In this document: in pieces, positions 1 through 8,720 of the stretch
How positions within the stretch are numbered: the first letter of the stretch is position 1
Layout: each line of letters begins with the position of its first letter
NCBI GenBank assembly: GCA_035527835.1
Contig: DATKZS010000057.1
Span: 1 to 22,923 of the forward strand
DNA length: 22,923 nt
Origin: DATKZS01 sp035527835 [NCBI: bacterium]
Lineage (GTDB): Bacteria; RBG-13-61-14
Direction of reading: 5' to 3'
Made by a program: the position numbers and the translations under genes
Notes under the pieces: model-generated
Told to the model about the DNA's origin: nothing
Database searches by the model: none
What the model saw: the letters and a program-made list of their open reading frames with translations, nothing else

Positions 1-139
1 AATAATAATGAACCACTCTTCCGGTCGGATTGGCGCCAAGGGAAACCGGCAGTTATCCTGTTTATCCTGTCAATCCTGTCAAAACTTTTTTCCTTTTTCT
101 ATTGTTTCAATGTCCATTCTACCATGCTCCCCTTAGTAA
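1..139. repeat. Left copy of a 139-bp inverted repeat
   Basis: This stretch is the reverse complement of 3272-3410, with 137 of 139 positions identical. The two differences lie in a six-base stretch (ctattg here, ccatgg in the other copy). The inner boundary is sharp: similarity stops after base 139 here and before base 3272 in the other copy. The outer end runs into the window edge, so this copy may be longer. It contains three tandem 9-nt units related to ttatcctgt. No gene is visible in it. Confidence 0.95.
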
Positions 140-208
140 CAAGGATATTCAGGATTTCCAGGATGATTTCCGGTTTTTTGAATCCTGAACATCCTGAATA
201 TCCTTGTT
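138..208. repeat. Palindromic intergenic hairpin with 9-nt-period arms
   Basis: Arms 138-164 and 182-208 are inverted copies of each other (25 of 27 positions pair) around a 17-base loop. Each arm is built of roughly 9-base units containing the core aggat or atcct. The hairpin lies just downstream of the minus-strand gene ending at 270. No T-run follows the hairpin on the minus strand, so it is not a textbook rho-independent terminator, although it could still affect the end of that transcript. Confidence 0.85.
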
Positions 209-269
209 GAAAAATCTTGACAGGGTCATGAAACCGCTTCTAAGTCCGCGCTGGCAGCGCTCAGAGCGT

Positions 270-2012
270 TCACCGGATGAACCCGTAATACCTGCCCATC
301 CAGTAGGGCAGGAGCCAGAAGGTGCCGGCTTCTTCGTTCAGGCCGCCGCCGATCTTGCCCTCGCTGTTTCTGGCCTCGGTCGGCTGCCAGCCGGCGCCGG
401 TGTCGAGCTCGTAGGGGTTTCCGTTCCATTTCATGACCGTGCGCTCGTCGGGCGGGAGCGGCACCCGGGACTGTTTCTCGCGGAACCGGCCGGGGATCGC
501 CCGCGCCTGGATGTCCTTGCGCCCGCTGTTGTGATGGTCCCACCGCCTAAGGTCCAGGGAAATACGCTTCAGGGTGAAGAGCGCGCCTTCGAGATCAAAG
601 TCGGTCCCCTGGGGGCTGACCGCGCCGTAGATGAAATTGAAGAGGGGATTCTTTTCCGGCCGTTCGATTTTCCAGGACCGGTCAATGCTCTGGCGATATA
701 ATCCCAGCAGCCGCGGGTCGGTCTCGTATTGAAGCAGGGGGTAATAGGAGAGGAACGCGAGCTCGTCGTCCGAATGGTTGATAAACCCGGGGACCTTGAT
801 TTTCTGGTTCACGGTGAAGCGGGCGTAATCTTTTTCGAGCGCCAGGTCCAGGTAGGCCCGCTGGTATTTTTCGTCGCCGGTGATGTGCCAGGCTACTTTA
901 AGGTGGGAGAGGATCTCCAGCGAGTTGAGTCCGCGCGCCGGGATCAGGCGGCGCCAGGGCGGGCTGAAGAAATTCCAATGGCCGTAGGTGGTCGGCCGGC
1001 CGTCGCTGTCCAGCAGAAAATAATTATTCTCGATGATGTAATCGGTGATGCGCCGGACCTTGACCCGGATCGCCTCCTGCTCCGCCTCGTCCGCGCAGAG
1101 GTCGTAATAGATGGAGTAGGCGTAATAATGGCCGTCCACCTCGTCGGAGGAGGTGTCGCCTTTCCAGCGCCACTGGCCGTCGGCGGTGTAATTGTCCCAT
1201 TGCAGGGGATGGTCGCCGCGAAAGGTGTCCACCGGCTCGCCGGGCTTCACGAAACTGCGCGCCGGCAGGCCCGGGATTTCGGTCACGGTCTCCAGAAACA
1301 TCAGGGCCTGAAGGGATTCCCGCGCGAACTCCCGGGCCTCCGGGTCAGAGGTCGCGGCATAGCGGTAACACTGGGCCGCGATATACATGGCGGTCCACAG
1401 CCCGTCATTGTCATTCGGAAAAGTCTGGTTGGTCGCGAGGTCCCCGGGCTTCGCCAGCCGCGAGTCCGCCACCAGCCCATACCGCACGTGCCGCGCCCGC
1501 GTGGCCGCCTCGAAATACGCGGCCTTGTCCTCGAGCGTCATCGTCCGGTACTCGATTTTCGTGTCGCCTTGCGGCGTGATCAGCCATGCCCCGCCGCCCG
1601 GCAGGGCCCGGACCGCCTCCACCCGGTCGTCCGCCAGATACTCCCGGCCCTGAAAATACCTCCACCCGGTCCCGTCATAACGCGCCGCGCCCATGGTCGT
1701 GCCCACCCACAACACGCCGTCGCGCGCATCAGCCGCCAGCACATCGCCGCGGGGAATGCCGCGCTTGCCGGGCACGACGATCCATTGGCTGAAATCCGCC
1801 AGGCGATGCTCGCCGTCCGGCGCCTGCCAGTATTTGCCCGCGACTTCCCCATCGCGGCCCGGACCAATATCCACGCCGGCGCTTCCGGGAGGATACTTAT
1901 GGGCCACCTGTTGCAGGAACGGCCCCGGGGCAACGTATTGACCCTCCGCCAATATATGGTGAGGGGCCGCCATTAATACCACAAGCGCCGCAACTATTGA
2001 TATTTTATTCAT
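270..2012 (-). CDS. Exported protein with regulator-propeller-like repeats and a helical C-terminal domain
   Basis: This is a 580-residue protein with no recognised enzymatic name. Residues 1-22 form a signal peptide: a short basic start, a hydrophobic core and an A-type cleavage site before EGQY, so it is probably exported. Residues about 80-150 contain two blade-like repeats of the two-component-regulator propeller type (pattern DGVLWVGTTMGAARYDG, then a VRALPGGGAWLITPQG blade). From about residue 190 the protein is rich in aromatic and helical segments (for example DNDGLWTAMYIAAQCYRYA), resembling the alpha/alpha-toroid folds found in some carbohydrate-active enzymes. That fold assignment is inference. 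The ATG at 2012 has a GGAGGG ribosome-binding site only 3 bases upstream. It is transcribed away from the zinc-ribbon gene and lies inside the inverted-repeat-bounded segment. No catalytic motif could be named. Confidence 0.8.
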   Translation of the reverse strand: MNKISIVAALVVLMAAPHHILAEGQYVAPGPFLQQVAHKYPPGSAGVDIGPGRDGEVAGKYWQAPDGEHRLADFSQWIVVPGKRGIPRGDVLAADARDGVLWVGTTMGAARYDGTGWRYFQGREYLADDRVEAVRALPGGGAWLITPQGDTKIEYRTMTLEDKAAYFEAATRARHVRYGLVADSRLAKPGDLATNQTFPNDNDGLWTAMYIAAQCYRYAATSDPEAREFARESLQALMFLETVTEIPGLPARSFVKPGEPVDTFRGDHPLQWDNYTADGQWRWKGDTSSDEVDGHYYAYSIYYDLCADEAEQEAIRVKVRRITDYIIENNYFLLDSDGRPTTYGHWNFFSPPWRRLIPARGLNSLEILSHLKVAWHITGDEKYQRAYLDLALEKDYARFTVNQKIKVPGFINHSDDELAFLSYYPLLQYETDPRLLGLYRQSIDRSWKIERPEKNPLFNFIYGAVSPQGTDFDLEGALFTLKRISLDLRRWDHHNSGRKDIQARAIPGRFREKQSRVPLPPDERTVMKWNGNPYELDTGAGWQPTEARNSEGKIGGGLNEEAGTFWLLPYWMGRYYGFIR

Positions 2013-2219
2013 ATTCCCTCCATATTGGGCCGCAGATGACGTTCTTTTGTTAAGACCGGCATCTATGTGGAATCAATGGATTCATGGCCTGTTTTTGCCG
2101 TCTTCAAGCATAGCGCGGGCACACAAGGGTGTCAAAGCCGATGCTGTGGGAATCGGGCTTGGGCTCAGCGTTGATACCATTAAGAAGCTATGATAGGTTG
2201 GTGGTCGAGGAGAAGCAAG

Positions 2220-2924
2220 TTGGCGAGATTGAAGTGCCCGCAATGCGGTAAGAGGCTCAAGGAGACGGACCGGTTTTGCAAGTCGTGCGGGGCCGCGGTC
2301 GGTTCCGGCTTGTCGTTCGAGCCGGTGATGCCCGAACCCGTGATGCCGGCGCCGGTGACTCCGGCGCCGATCGGTCCCGCGCCGGAGGAGGCCGGACTCC
2401 GGACGTGCCCGGGCTGCGGGCAACCCGTGAGCCCGCGCCTTCAGTGGTGCCCGCATTGTGGGGCGCGGGTCGGGCCGGAGGAGTCCCCTCCCCGGCACGT
2501 GCATCAACGGGGCCGGCGTGGCGACTGGGGCTTCGAGTGGCGCACGCAGGCGGAGGTCCTGGGCTGGCCTCTCATCCACGTGGCTTTCGGCCGGCGGGGC
2601 GGGAAGCTGCGGGTGGCCAAGGGCGTGATCGCGGTCGGGCAGTTCGCCATCGGCGTCATCACCTTTGCCCAGTTCGGCGTGGGATTGCTCTTCGGGTTCG
2701 GCCAGTTCCTGCTGGGCGCGACGGCCATCGCCCAGTTCGCGGTCACGCTTTTCTTCGGGCTGGGCCAGCTCGCCACGGGCTGGGTGGCCATCGGCCAGTT
2801 CGCGCTCGGCTATTACGCGCTCGGCCAGGTGGCCGTCGGCTGGCACACCTGGATGCAGGGCCACGCCGACCCCGAGGCCAGGCGCTTCTTCCACGAGCTG
2901 GCCCGCTGGATCGGATTGATTTAA
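2220..2924 (+). CDS. Double zinc-ribbon protein with a glutamine-periodic hydrophobic repeat domain
   Basis: The preferred start is TTG at 2220 (234 aa, reading MARLKCPQCG), because GAGGAG lies at 2207-2212 with 7-base spacing. An ATG at 2190 is in frame but has only a weak site. Two zinc ribbons have CxxC pairs at C6/C9 with C20/C23 and at C63/C66 with C77/C80. They are joined by a Pro-rich linker with PVMPEPVMPAP-type repeats. After about residue 113 comes a hydrophobic, Gly-rich region with Gln at 141, 151, 162, 172, 183, 193 and 203, giving seven units of consensus (A/G)-hydrophobic-(G/A)-Q-(F/L/V)-x-x-G. The C-terminal 25 residues are amphipathic. Function is unknown. It may be membrane-associated or a repeat-built scaffold. 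The zinc-binding part is confident; the fold of the repeat is not. Confidence 0.8.
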   Translation: MARLKCPQCGKRLKETDRFCKSCGAAVGSGLSFEPVMPEPVMPAPVTPAPIGPAPEEAGLRTCPGCGQPVSPRLQWCPHCGARVGPEESPPRHVHQRGRRGDWGFEWRTQAEVLGWPLIHVAFGRRGGKLRVAKGVIAVGQFAIGVITFAQFGVGLLFGFGQFLLGATAIAQFAVTLFFGLGQLATGWVAIGQFALGYYALGQVAVGWHTWMQGHADPEARRFFHELARWIGLI

Positions 2925-2966
2925 TGACCCGCGCCGGGAAGGCGGCCGCGGCCGGGAGGACGAGAG

Positions 2967-3260
2967 ATGAAGGCAATGAATCCATCAAGCCAGGCGGCGC
3001 TCGCCGTGTTCGGCTCGCTCGGCGTCATCATCATTTATGTGATCGTGGGCAAGTCTGGCGCGATGCCTCTCCCCATCCTGCCCATGCTGATCTTCGCCAT
3101 CATCGGCCCGGGCTGGGGCGTGTATCTGGGAACGAGGGCGCTCCGGGGCAACGAAGGCCGCGCGCCGGCCATTGCGTCAATCATCATCGGCGCGCTGATC
3201 GTCCTGGTCTCCGGCCTCTACCTCGCCCTCTTCATCTTTGCCGTCGGAACCCTGCATTAG
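2967..3260 (+). CDS. Small integral membrane protein, three predicted TM segments
   Basis: This is a 97-residue hydrophobic protein. Likely membrane segments are residues 10-28, 35-55 and 67-94, with a short positively charged loop (TRALRGNEGR) between the second and third. GGGAGGA at 2954-2960 sits 6 bases before the ATG, a strong ribosome-binding site. It begins 42 bases after the zinc-ribbon gene on the same strand, so co-transcription is likely. It shows no recognisable family motif or catalytic residue. The gene ends just before the right copy of the 139-bp repeat. Confidence 0.75.
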   Translation: MKAMNPSSQAALAVFGSLGVIIIYVIVGKSGAMPLPILPMLIFAIIGPGWGVYLGTRALRGNEGRAPAIASIIIGALIVLVSGLYLALFIFAVGTLH

Positions 3261-3271
3261 GGGCCGCTCCA

Positions 3272-3410
3272 TTACTAAGGGGAGCATGGTAGAATGGACA
3301 TTGAAACCATGGAAAAAGGAAAAAAGTTTTGACAGGATTGACAGGATAAACAGGATAACTGCCGGTTTCCCTTGGCGCCAATCCGACCGGAAGAGTGGTT
3401 CATTATTATT
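3272..3410. repeat. Right copy of the 139-bp inverted repeat
   Basis: Reverse complement of 1-139 with two mismatches. It begins 11 bases after the stop of the small membrane protein gene. It carries three 9-base units (gacaggatt, gacaggata, aacaggata) that also form one arm of a hairpin with 3413-3438. Together with the left copy it bounds about 3.1 kb carrying three genes. Confidence 0.95.
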
Positions 3411-3438
3411 GAATCCCGTAAATCCTGTTAATCCGGTC
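3331..3438. repeat. Palindromic element with 9-nt-period arms, wide loop
   Basis: Arm 3331-3356 pairs with arm 3413-3438 at about 20 of 26 positions. Each arm consists of three 9-base units (gacaggatt-like and its complement aatcctgtt-like). The right arm lies just outside the 139-bp repeat, so the repeat probably extends on that side as a less conserved hairpin. Its counterpart for the left copy would lie outside the window. Confidence 0.75.
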
Positions 3439-3547
3439 CAATCTTCTTTGCTCCTCTTAATAATGGGGACCGCAAACCGGAGACCATGGAATTTCTAAAC
3501 GTGGCGTTCAACGTATGCCTGGACCTGGACCACGGGAGGAGGATGGC

Positions 3548-4150
3548 ATGATCATGCTGGATGACTTATTGGGGGCCGCGGATTTCAGGGCCGCGGTGGA
3601 CGGGCTGGCCGCCGAGTTCCGCGCCGGGCGCCGGCTGCCGCCCGTGCACCAGCTCGGCCTGGTGGTCCCGGACGTTGAGGCCGCGGCCGCGGAGTTGGAG
3701 GCCCGCGGCATCGGTCCGTTCTTCATCGCCGGGGGCGCGCCCGTTCTCTGGCGCGAGCGGGGCCAGGAGAGGAGCTTCAAGGGCAAGCTCGGCATGGCCG
3801 GACATAAAGGCTTCGAGCTCGAGCTGCTCGAGCCCGGCATGGGCTCCGACTTTTACCGCTCCTGCCTCGACGGCGACGGCAAGATCGTGGTCCAGCACCT
3901 GGGCTTCCTGGTGGACGATGTGGACGCGTGGGCCGAGGGCCTCGCCGTGCCCGTCCACGTCCGCGGCCGCATCAAGACCGGCCCGCTCGTCACCGAGTTC
4001 GTTTACCTGGACACCATGGAGAAGCTGGGCATCATCATCGAGTTCATCAACTGGCGCCTGTTCGGGATACGCATCAAGCCCCGCGGCGGGCTCTACCACG
4101 CGCTGGGCCGCTTCGAGAAACTGATCGGCAAGAGGTCGCTGTCGGTTTGA
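3548..4150 (+). CDS. VOC (glyoxalase/epimerase fold) family protein
   Basis: This is a 200-residue protein of the vicinal-oxygen-chelate superfamily, the fold of glyoxalase I, methylmalonyl-CoA epimerase and extradiol dioxygenases. Two beta-alpha-beta-beta-beta modules are visible: VHQLGLVVPDVEAAAAEL (from about residue 33) and VVQHLGFLVDDVDAWAEGL (from about 114). The four expected metal-ligand positions are occupied: H34, E92 (in FELELLEP), H117 and E165 (in IIIEFIN). A divalent-metal enzyme acting on a small substrate is therefore plausible. The substrate cannot be told. The start at 3548 is chosen because GGGAGGAGG at 3534-3542 precedes it by 5 bases; an in-frame ATG at 3515 lacks such a site. 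It is a single gene between two palindromic elements. Confidence 0.8.
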   Translation: MIMLDDLLGAADFRAAVDGLAAEFRAGRRLPPVHQLGLVVPDVEAAAAELEARGIGPFFIAGGAPVLWRERGQERSFKGKLGMAGHKGFELELLEPGMGSDFYRSCLDGDGKIVVQHLGFLVDDVDAWAEGLAVPVHVRGRIKTGPLVTEFVYLDTMEKLGIIIEFINWRLFGIRIKPRGGLYHALGRFEKLIGKRSLSV

Positions 4151-4168
4151 CCGGGCATTGAGCGATTG

Positions 4169-4520
4169 ATTTCGCACAGAGGCACAGAGGACTCAGAGTT
4201 TCACTCTTGTCCAAAATAGGCCGTAAGAAAACCGCCAAGACGCCAAGAGCGCCAAGGATCGCCAAGTAAATCATGATGTTTCTTTGCGGTCCGGCAAAGA
4301 ACAGCTCCGGAGCGTTGGCCCCAACCGGCTTGGCGAACCGGCCGACGGGAGCGCCAAGCCAGAAACATTCGCACCCAAGCCCTCTTAAAATCTTGTTTAA
4401 AAATAATCCTTGGCGCTCTTGGCGTCTTGGCGGTTCTCCGGTCCGTTTATTTTGGACAGCACTATCAGAGTTTATATAAATGTTTTTCTTCTCCGGGTCC
4501 TCTGTGCCTCTGTGCGAAAT
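4169..4520. repeat. 352-bp nested palindromic intergenic element
   Basis: Fills most of a 502-base gap without a credible gene. Nested perfect inverted repeats are 4169-4192 with 4497-4520 (24 bp), 4208-4218 with 4448-4458 (11 bp) and 4230-4259 with 4406-4435 (30 bp). Inside are smaller ones: 4276-4283 with 4361-4368 (8 bp), 4281-4287 with 4294-4300 (7 bp), the palindrome 4304-4313, and 4327-4335 with 4352-4360 (9 bp). The long arms are made of 9-base units (cacagaggc-like outside, cgccaagag-like inside). There are no coding signals, no transposase and no clear target-site duplication. Confidence 0.9.
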
Positions 4521-4601
4521 AAGAACTTGGGCGGCTTTCCCCTGGCCGAAGTTACGTGCCAATTCATAATTCATCACTCATAATTCATCATTTCCTCCCA
4601 T

Positions 4602-4629
4602 TTGACTCCCTGCGCCTCAATGCTATACT
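4602..4629 (+). promoter_or_regulatory. Sigma-70-type promoter for the Kdo gene cluster
   Basis: TTGACT at 4602-4607 and TATACT at 4624-4629 are separated by 16 bases and lie 24 bases upstream of the kdsB start. Both hexamers match the housekeeping consensus at five of six positions. The predicted transcript start is near 4636, giving a leader of about 17 bases. An AT-rich stretch with repeated aattcat units (4557-4592) lies just upstream and might act as an UP-like element. That last point is inference. Confidence 0.6.
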
Positions 4630-4652
4630 TTCCCCCGACAGGCAAGCGCGAA

Positions 4653-5432
4653 ATGAAGGTAGTAGCCATTATTCCCGCTCGTTACGCCTCGGTCCGATTC
4701 CCCGGCAAGGTCCTTGCTCCCATCGCGGGAAAGCCCATGATCCAGAGGGTATGGGAGCGGGCGACCCAGGCCCGGGAGGTGAGCGAGGTCATCGTGGCCA
4801 CCGACCATGAGCGGGTGGCCGAGGCCGTGGCCGGCTTCGGCGGACGTGTCATCATGACCGCCCCCGACCGCGCCACCGGCACCGAGCGCGTGGCCGAGGC
4901 CGCGGACAAGATCGAGGCCGACGTCATCATCAACGTGCAGGGCGACGAGCCCATCATCGCCCCCGACAGCCTCGACCTCGTGGTCCAGCCCTTCCTCGAC
5001 GATGACACCGCCCCCGTGACCTCCCTCATGTTCCCCATTGAATCCTTCGCCGAATACATGGACCCCAACGTGGTCAAGGTCATCTGCGACGCCTCCGACA
5101 ACGCCATCTACTTCTCCCGCTCGCCCATCCCCCATTACCGCGACGGCCGCGAGCTGATCGAACAGTGGGAAAAGCAGGGAAAACGGCCCGCCGGCCTGAA
5201 GCCCGGGCCCATGAAACACATCGGAGTTTACGCCTATCGCGCCGATTTTCTCCAGGCCCTCGTCCGCATGCCCGTCTCCGAGCTGGAGGAGGCCGAGAGA
5301 CTCGAACAGCTCCGCGTCCTGGCATGGGGCTTCCACATCAAGATGGTGGCCACTCCCCACGACTCCATCAGCGTGGACGTGCCCGCGGACGTGGCCAGGG
5401 TCGAGGCGGTGATCGCAAAATTAAAGTTGTGA
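4653..5432 (+). CDS. kdsB: 3-deoxy-manno-octulosonate cytidylyltransferase (CMP-Kdo synthetase)
   Basis: KdsB activates Kdo with CTP to CMP-Kdo in the cytoplasm, the donor for the inner core of lipopolysaccharide. The 259-residue length fits the family (about 250). Visible signatures are the N-terminal nucleotide-binding PARYASVRFPGKVLAPIAGKP, the segment MTAPDRATGTERVAEA, NVQGDEPII (metal-binding Asp) and FSRSPIPHYRD. The start at 4653 (MKVVAIIPARYAS) is chosen from family alignment; an in-frame ATG at 4602 would fall on the predicted promoter. The ribosome-binding site is poor. It is the first gene of a cluster with pyrG, kdsA and kdsD, consistent with one operon for Kdo supply. Confidence 0.96.
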   Translation: MKVVAIIPARYASVRFPGKVLAPIAGKPMIQRVWERATQAREVSEVIVATDHERVAEAVAGFGGRVIMTAPDRATGTERVAEAADKIEADVIINVQGDEPIIAPDSLDLVVQPFLDDDTAPVTSLMFPIESFAEYMDPNVVKVICDASDNAIYFSRSPIPHYRDGRELIEQWEKQGKRPAGLKPGPMKHIGVYAYRADFLQALVRMPVSELEEAERLEQLRVLAWGFHIKMVATPHDSISVDVPADVARVEAVIAKLKL

Positions 5433-5445
5433 GGAGACAGCAGAT

Positions 5446-5534
5446 GTTTTTTCTAAACGCAAAGGCGCAGAGGCGCGGAGAAAACGAATAGTTTTTTTAT
5501 CTCTTGAAACTCTGCGACTCTGCGGTTAAAAAAA
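5446..5534. repeat. Palindromic intergenic element between kdsB and pyrG
   Basis: Left arm 5446-5480 and right arm 5510-5534 are imperfect inverted copies (ttctaaacgc... against ...tctgcggttaa). Both are built of about 9-base units of the type cgcagaggc or ctctgcgac. It fills most of the 130-base gap between kdsB and pyrG. It may shape the transcript here, but no specific attenuator (leader peptide, terminator T-run) is evident. Confidence 0.65.
5504..5532 (+). promoter_or_regulatory. Possible secondary promoter upstream of pyrG
   Basis: TTGAAA at 5504-5509 and TAAAAA at 5527-5532 are spaced by 17 bases and lie about 30 bases before the pyrG start. The elements fall within the right arm of the palindrome, so the match may be chance. 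If real, pyrG and kdsA could be expressed separately from kdsB. Confidence 0.25.
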
Positions 5535-5562
5535 TCCATATTTACTTTACCAGGAGTGATTG

Positions 5563-7241
<1,679 letters not shown>

Positions 7242-7245
<4 letters not shown>

Positions 7246-8078
7246 TGCTGCAAAGGACCATGACCGTGCGCATCGGAGAGCTCGCCCTGGGCGGCGCCTC
7301 CCCTCTCCTCCTCATCGCCGGCCCCTGCGTCATCGAGAGCGAGGACATGACCCTGCGCATCGCTACCGAGCTGCGCGGAATCACCGCGCGCCTGAAAATC
7401 CCCTGGGTCTTCAAAGCGAGCTACGACAAGGCCAACCGCACCAGCGCCGAGTCCTATCGCGGGCCCGGCCTCGAAAAAGGACTCGCCATCCTGGGCCGCG
7501 TCCGCCGCGAGGTCGGCGTCCCCGTCATCTCCGACGTCCACGAGGTCGCCCAGGTCGCGCCCGCGGCCCGGGTCCTCGACGCCATCCAGATCCCAGCGTT
7601 CCTCTGCCGCCAGACCGACCTCCTCGTCGCCGCCGGCAGGACCATGAAGCCCATCAACATCAAGAAGGGACAGTTCATGGCCCCCGAGGACATGGCCCAG
7701 CCCATCCGGAAAGTCAGGAGCACCGGCAACGACAACATCTTCATCACCGAGCGCGGCGCATCCTTCGGCTATCACAACCTGGTCGTGGACATGCGCTCGC
7801 TCGCCATCACCCGCGAAACCGGGCGGCCCGTGGTCTTCGACGCCACCCACTCCGTCCAGCTCCCCGCCGCGGACGGATCATGTTCCGGCGGCGAGCGCAA
7901 GTTCGTGCCCCTGCTCGCCAGAGCCGCCGTCGCCGCCGGAGTGGACGGCCTCTTCATGGAAGTCCATCCCGACCCCAACCACGCCCTCTGCGACGGACCC
8001 AACTCGTGGCCGCTGGATGGATTGGAGGAATTGTTGAGGCTGCTCAAGGAGCTGGATAGGATGGTGAAAAGTAGTTAG
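7242..8078 (+). CDS. kdsA: 3-deoxy-8-phosphooctulonate synthase (Kdo-8-phosphate synthase), metal-dependent class
   Basis: Condenses phosphoenolpyruvate with arabinose-5-phosphate to Kdo-8-phosphate. Recognisable segments are [63 protein letters not shown] and DATHSVQLP. Cys29, His203, Glu240 and Asp251 occupy the four metal-ligand positions known from the Aquifex aeolicus enzyme (C11, H185, E222, D233), with a constant offset of 18, so this is a metallo-KdsA. The non-metal enterobacterial form has Asn at the Cys position. The start ATG overlaps the pyrG stop by 4 bases; a second ATG immediately follows at 7245. It is followed, unusually, by a toxin-antitoxin pair before kdsD. Confidence 0.97.
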
Positions 8079-8145
8079 TAGCCCGTAGCCAGGAGCAAGG
8101 GGAAGACGGAATTGAAGAGTCCCGAGCGGGAAGGTAGAATAATTA

Positions 8146-8475
8146 TTGGCAGGTGAAAAAGATTTCCTCGCCCAGGTGCGGAAGGCGGCGGAGCGGAGAG
8201 TGCTGTTTCTTCCTCACGCTCTGCGCCAGATGCTTCGGCCCGAGCGAATGATTCGTCGCGATGAAGTAATGAGCGTCATCATGGGTGGGGAAGTCTTGGA
8301 AGACTATCCGGAGGACGTAAGGGGGCATAGTTGCCTTATGCTTGGATTCGGGCGGGAGGGAAGGCCGGTCCATGTGGTCTGCGCGCCGAAGGGAGATTAT
8401 CTCGCGATCATTACGGCTTACCTTCCAGATGAAGTCAAATGGTCAGCGGGCCGCAAAAGGAGAACGGGGAAATGA
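8146..8475 (+). CDS. DUF4258-family putative toxin of a type II toxin-antitoxin pair
   Basis: A protein of about 109 residues with the DUF4258 pattern: an early HALRQM motif, a RDEVMSVIMGGEVLEDYPED segment, then GRPVHVVCAPKGDYLAIITAYLPDEVKW. This family is related to the RelE/MqsR-like mRNA-interferase fold and is commonly annotated next to YgiT-type zinc-finger proteins, as here. RNase activity is inferred. The start is uncertain: TTG at 8146 follows a stop codon at 8140-8142 and has only a loosely spaced AAGGT; GTG at 8176 is the next in-frame candidate. The stop overlaps the antitoxin start by 4 bases (ATGA), in toxin-first order as in mqsRA. Wobble positions are visibly less GC-biased than in kdsA or kdsD, suggesting later arrival. 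Confidence 0.75.
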   Translation: MAGEKDFLAQVRKAAERRVLFLPHALRQMLRPERMIRRDEVMSVIMGGEVLEDYPEDVRGHSCLMLGFGREGRPVHVVCAPKGDYLAIITAYLPDEVKWSAGRKRRTGK

Positions 8476-8684
8476 AATGCATCCATTGCCAGGGCCTAAT
8501 GAAGCGTGGAAAGGCCCCCTTTCACTTCGACCGCCCGGGCTGCCACGTGACCCTCGATGCCGTGCCCGCATGGATCTGCACGCGATGCGGAGAGGCATTC
8601 TTTGAGGGCAAAGAAGTTGACGCCCTCCAAAATCTGGTGGAGGCGATCGAGCAAAATGCAACCGCGTTCCTTTGCCCGGCCTGA
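8472..8684 (+). CDS. YgiT-type zinc-finger antitoxin
   Basis: A 70-residue protein matching the N-terminal zinc-binding domain of MqsA/YgiT antitoxins. CxxC pairs at C3/C6 and C36/C39 frame the characteristic PFHFDRPGCHVTLDAVPAWICTRCGE segment, and a helix (KEVDALQNLVEAIEQ) follows. The helix-turn-helix DNA-binding domain of full-length MqsA is missing, as in many stand-alone YgiT-type proteins, so autoregulation by this protein alone is doubtful. The start at 8472 overlaps the toxin stop by 4 bases, which implies coupled translation. A longer in-frame reading from 8439 would run back into the toxin gene and has no family support. Confidence 0.8.
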   Translation: MKCIHCQGLMKRGKAPFHFDRPGCHVTLDAVPAWICTRCGEAFFEGKEVDALQNLVEAIEQNATAFLCPA

Positions 8685-8720
8685 GGCGGGGTTAGCCAGG
8701 ATTCAACAGAAAATACAAAC

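Noticed and set aside
138-208. Hairpin as a rho-independent terminator for the gene ending at 270
   Set aside because: No run of T follows the hairpin in the direction of transcription, and the stem is not GC-rich. The 9-nt repeat architecture explains it better.
3238-3498. 86-codon open frame with DRIDRINRI and NPVNPVNPV runs
   Set aside because: It is the 9-base-period palindrome read as codons (9 nt = 3 codons) and overlaps the 139-bp repeat. It has no ribosome-binding site and no independent coding evidence.
4169-4520. CRISPR-like array
   Set aside because: Repeat units are only about 9 bases, contiguous and without unique spacers. They are arranged as inverted arms, and there are no cas genes.
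4074-4577. 167-codon minus-strand open frame across the nested palindrome
   Set aside because: It runs through the palindromic repeat and into the antisense of the VOC gene, with no coherent domain.
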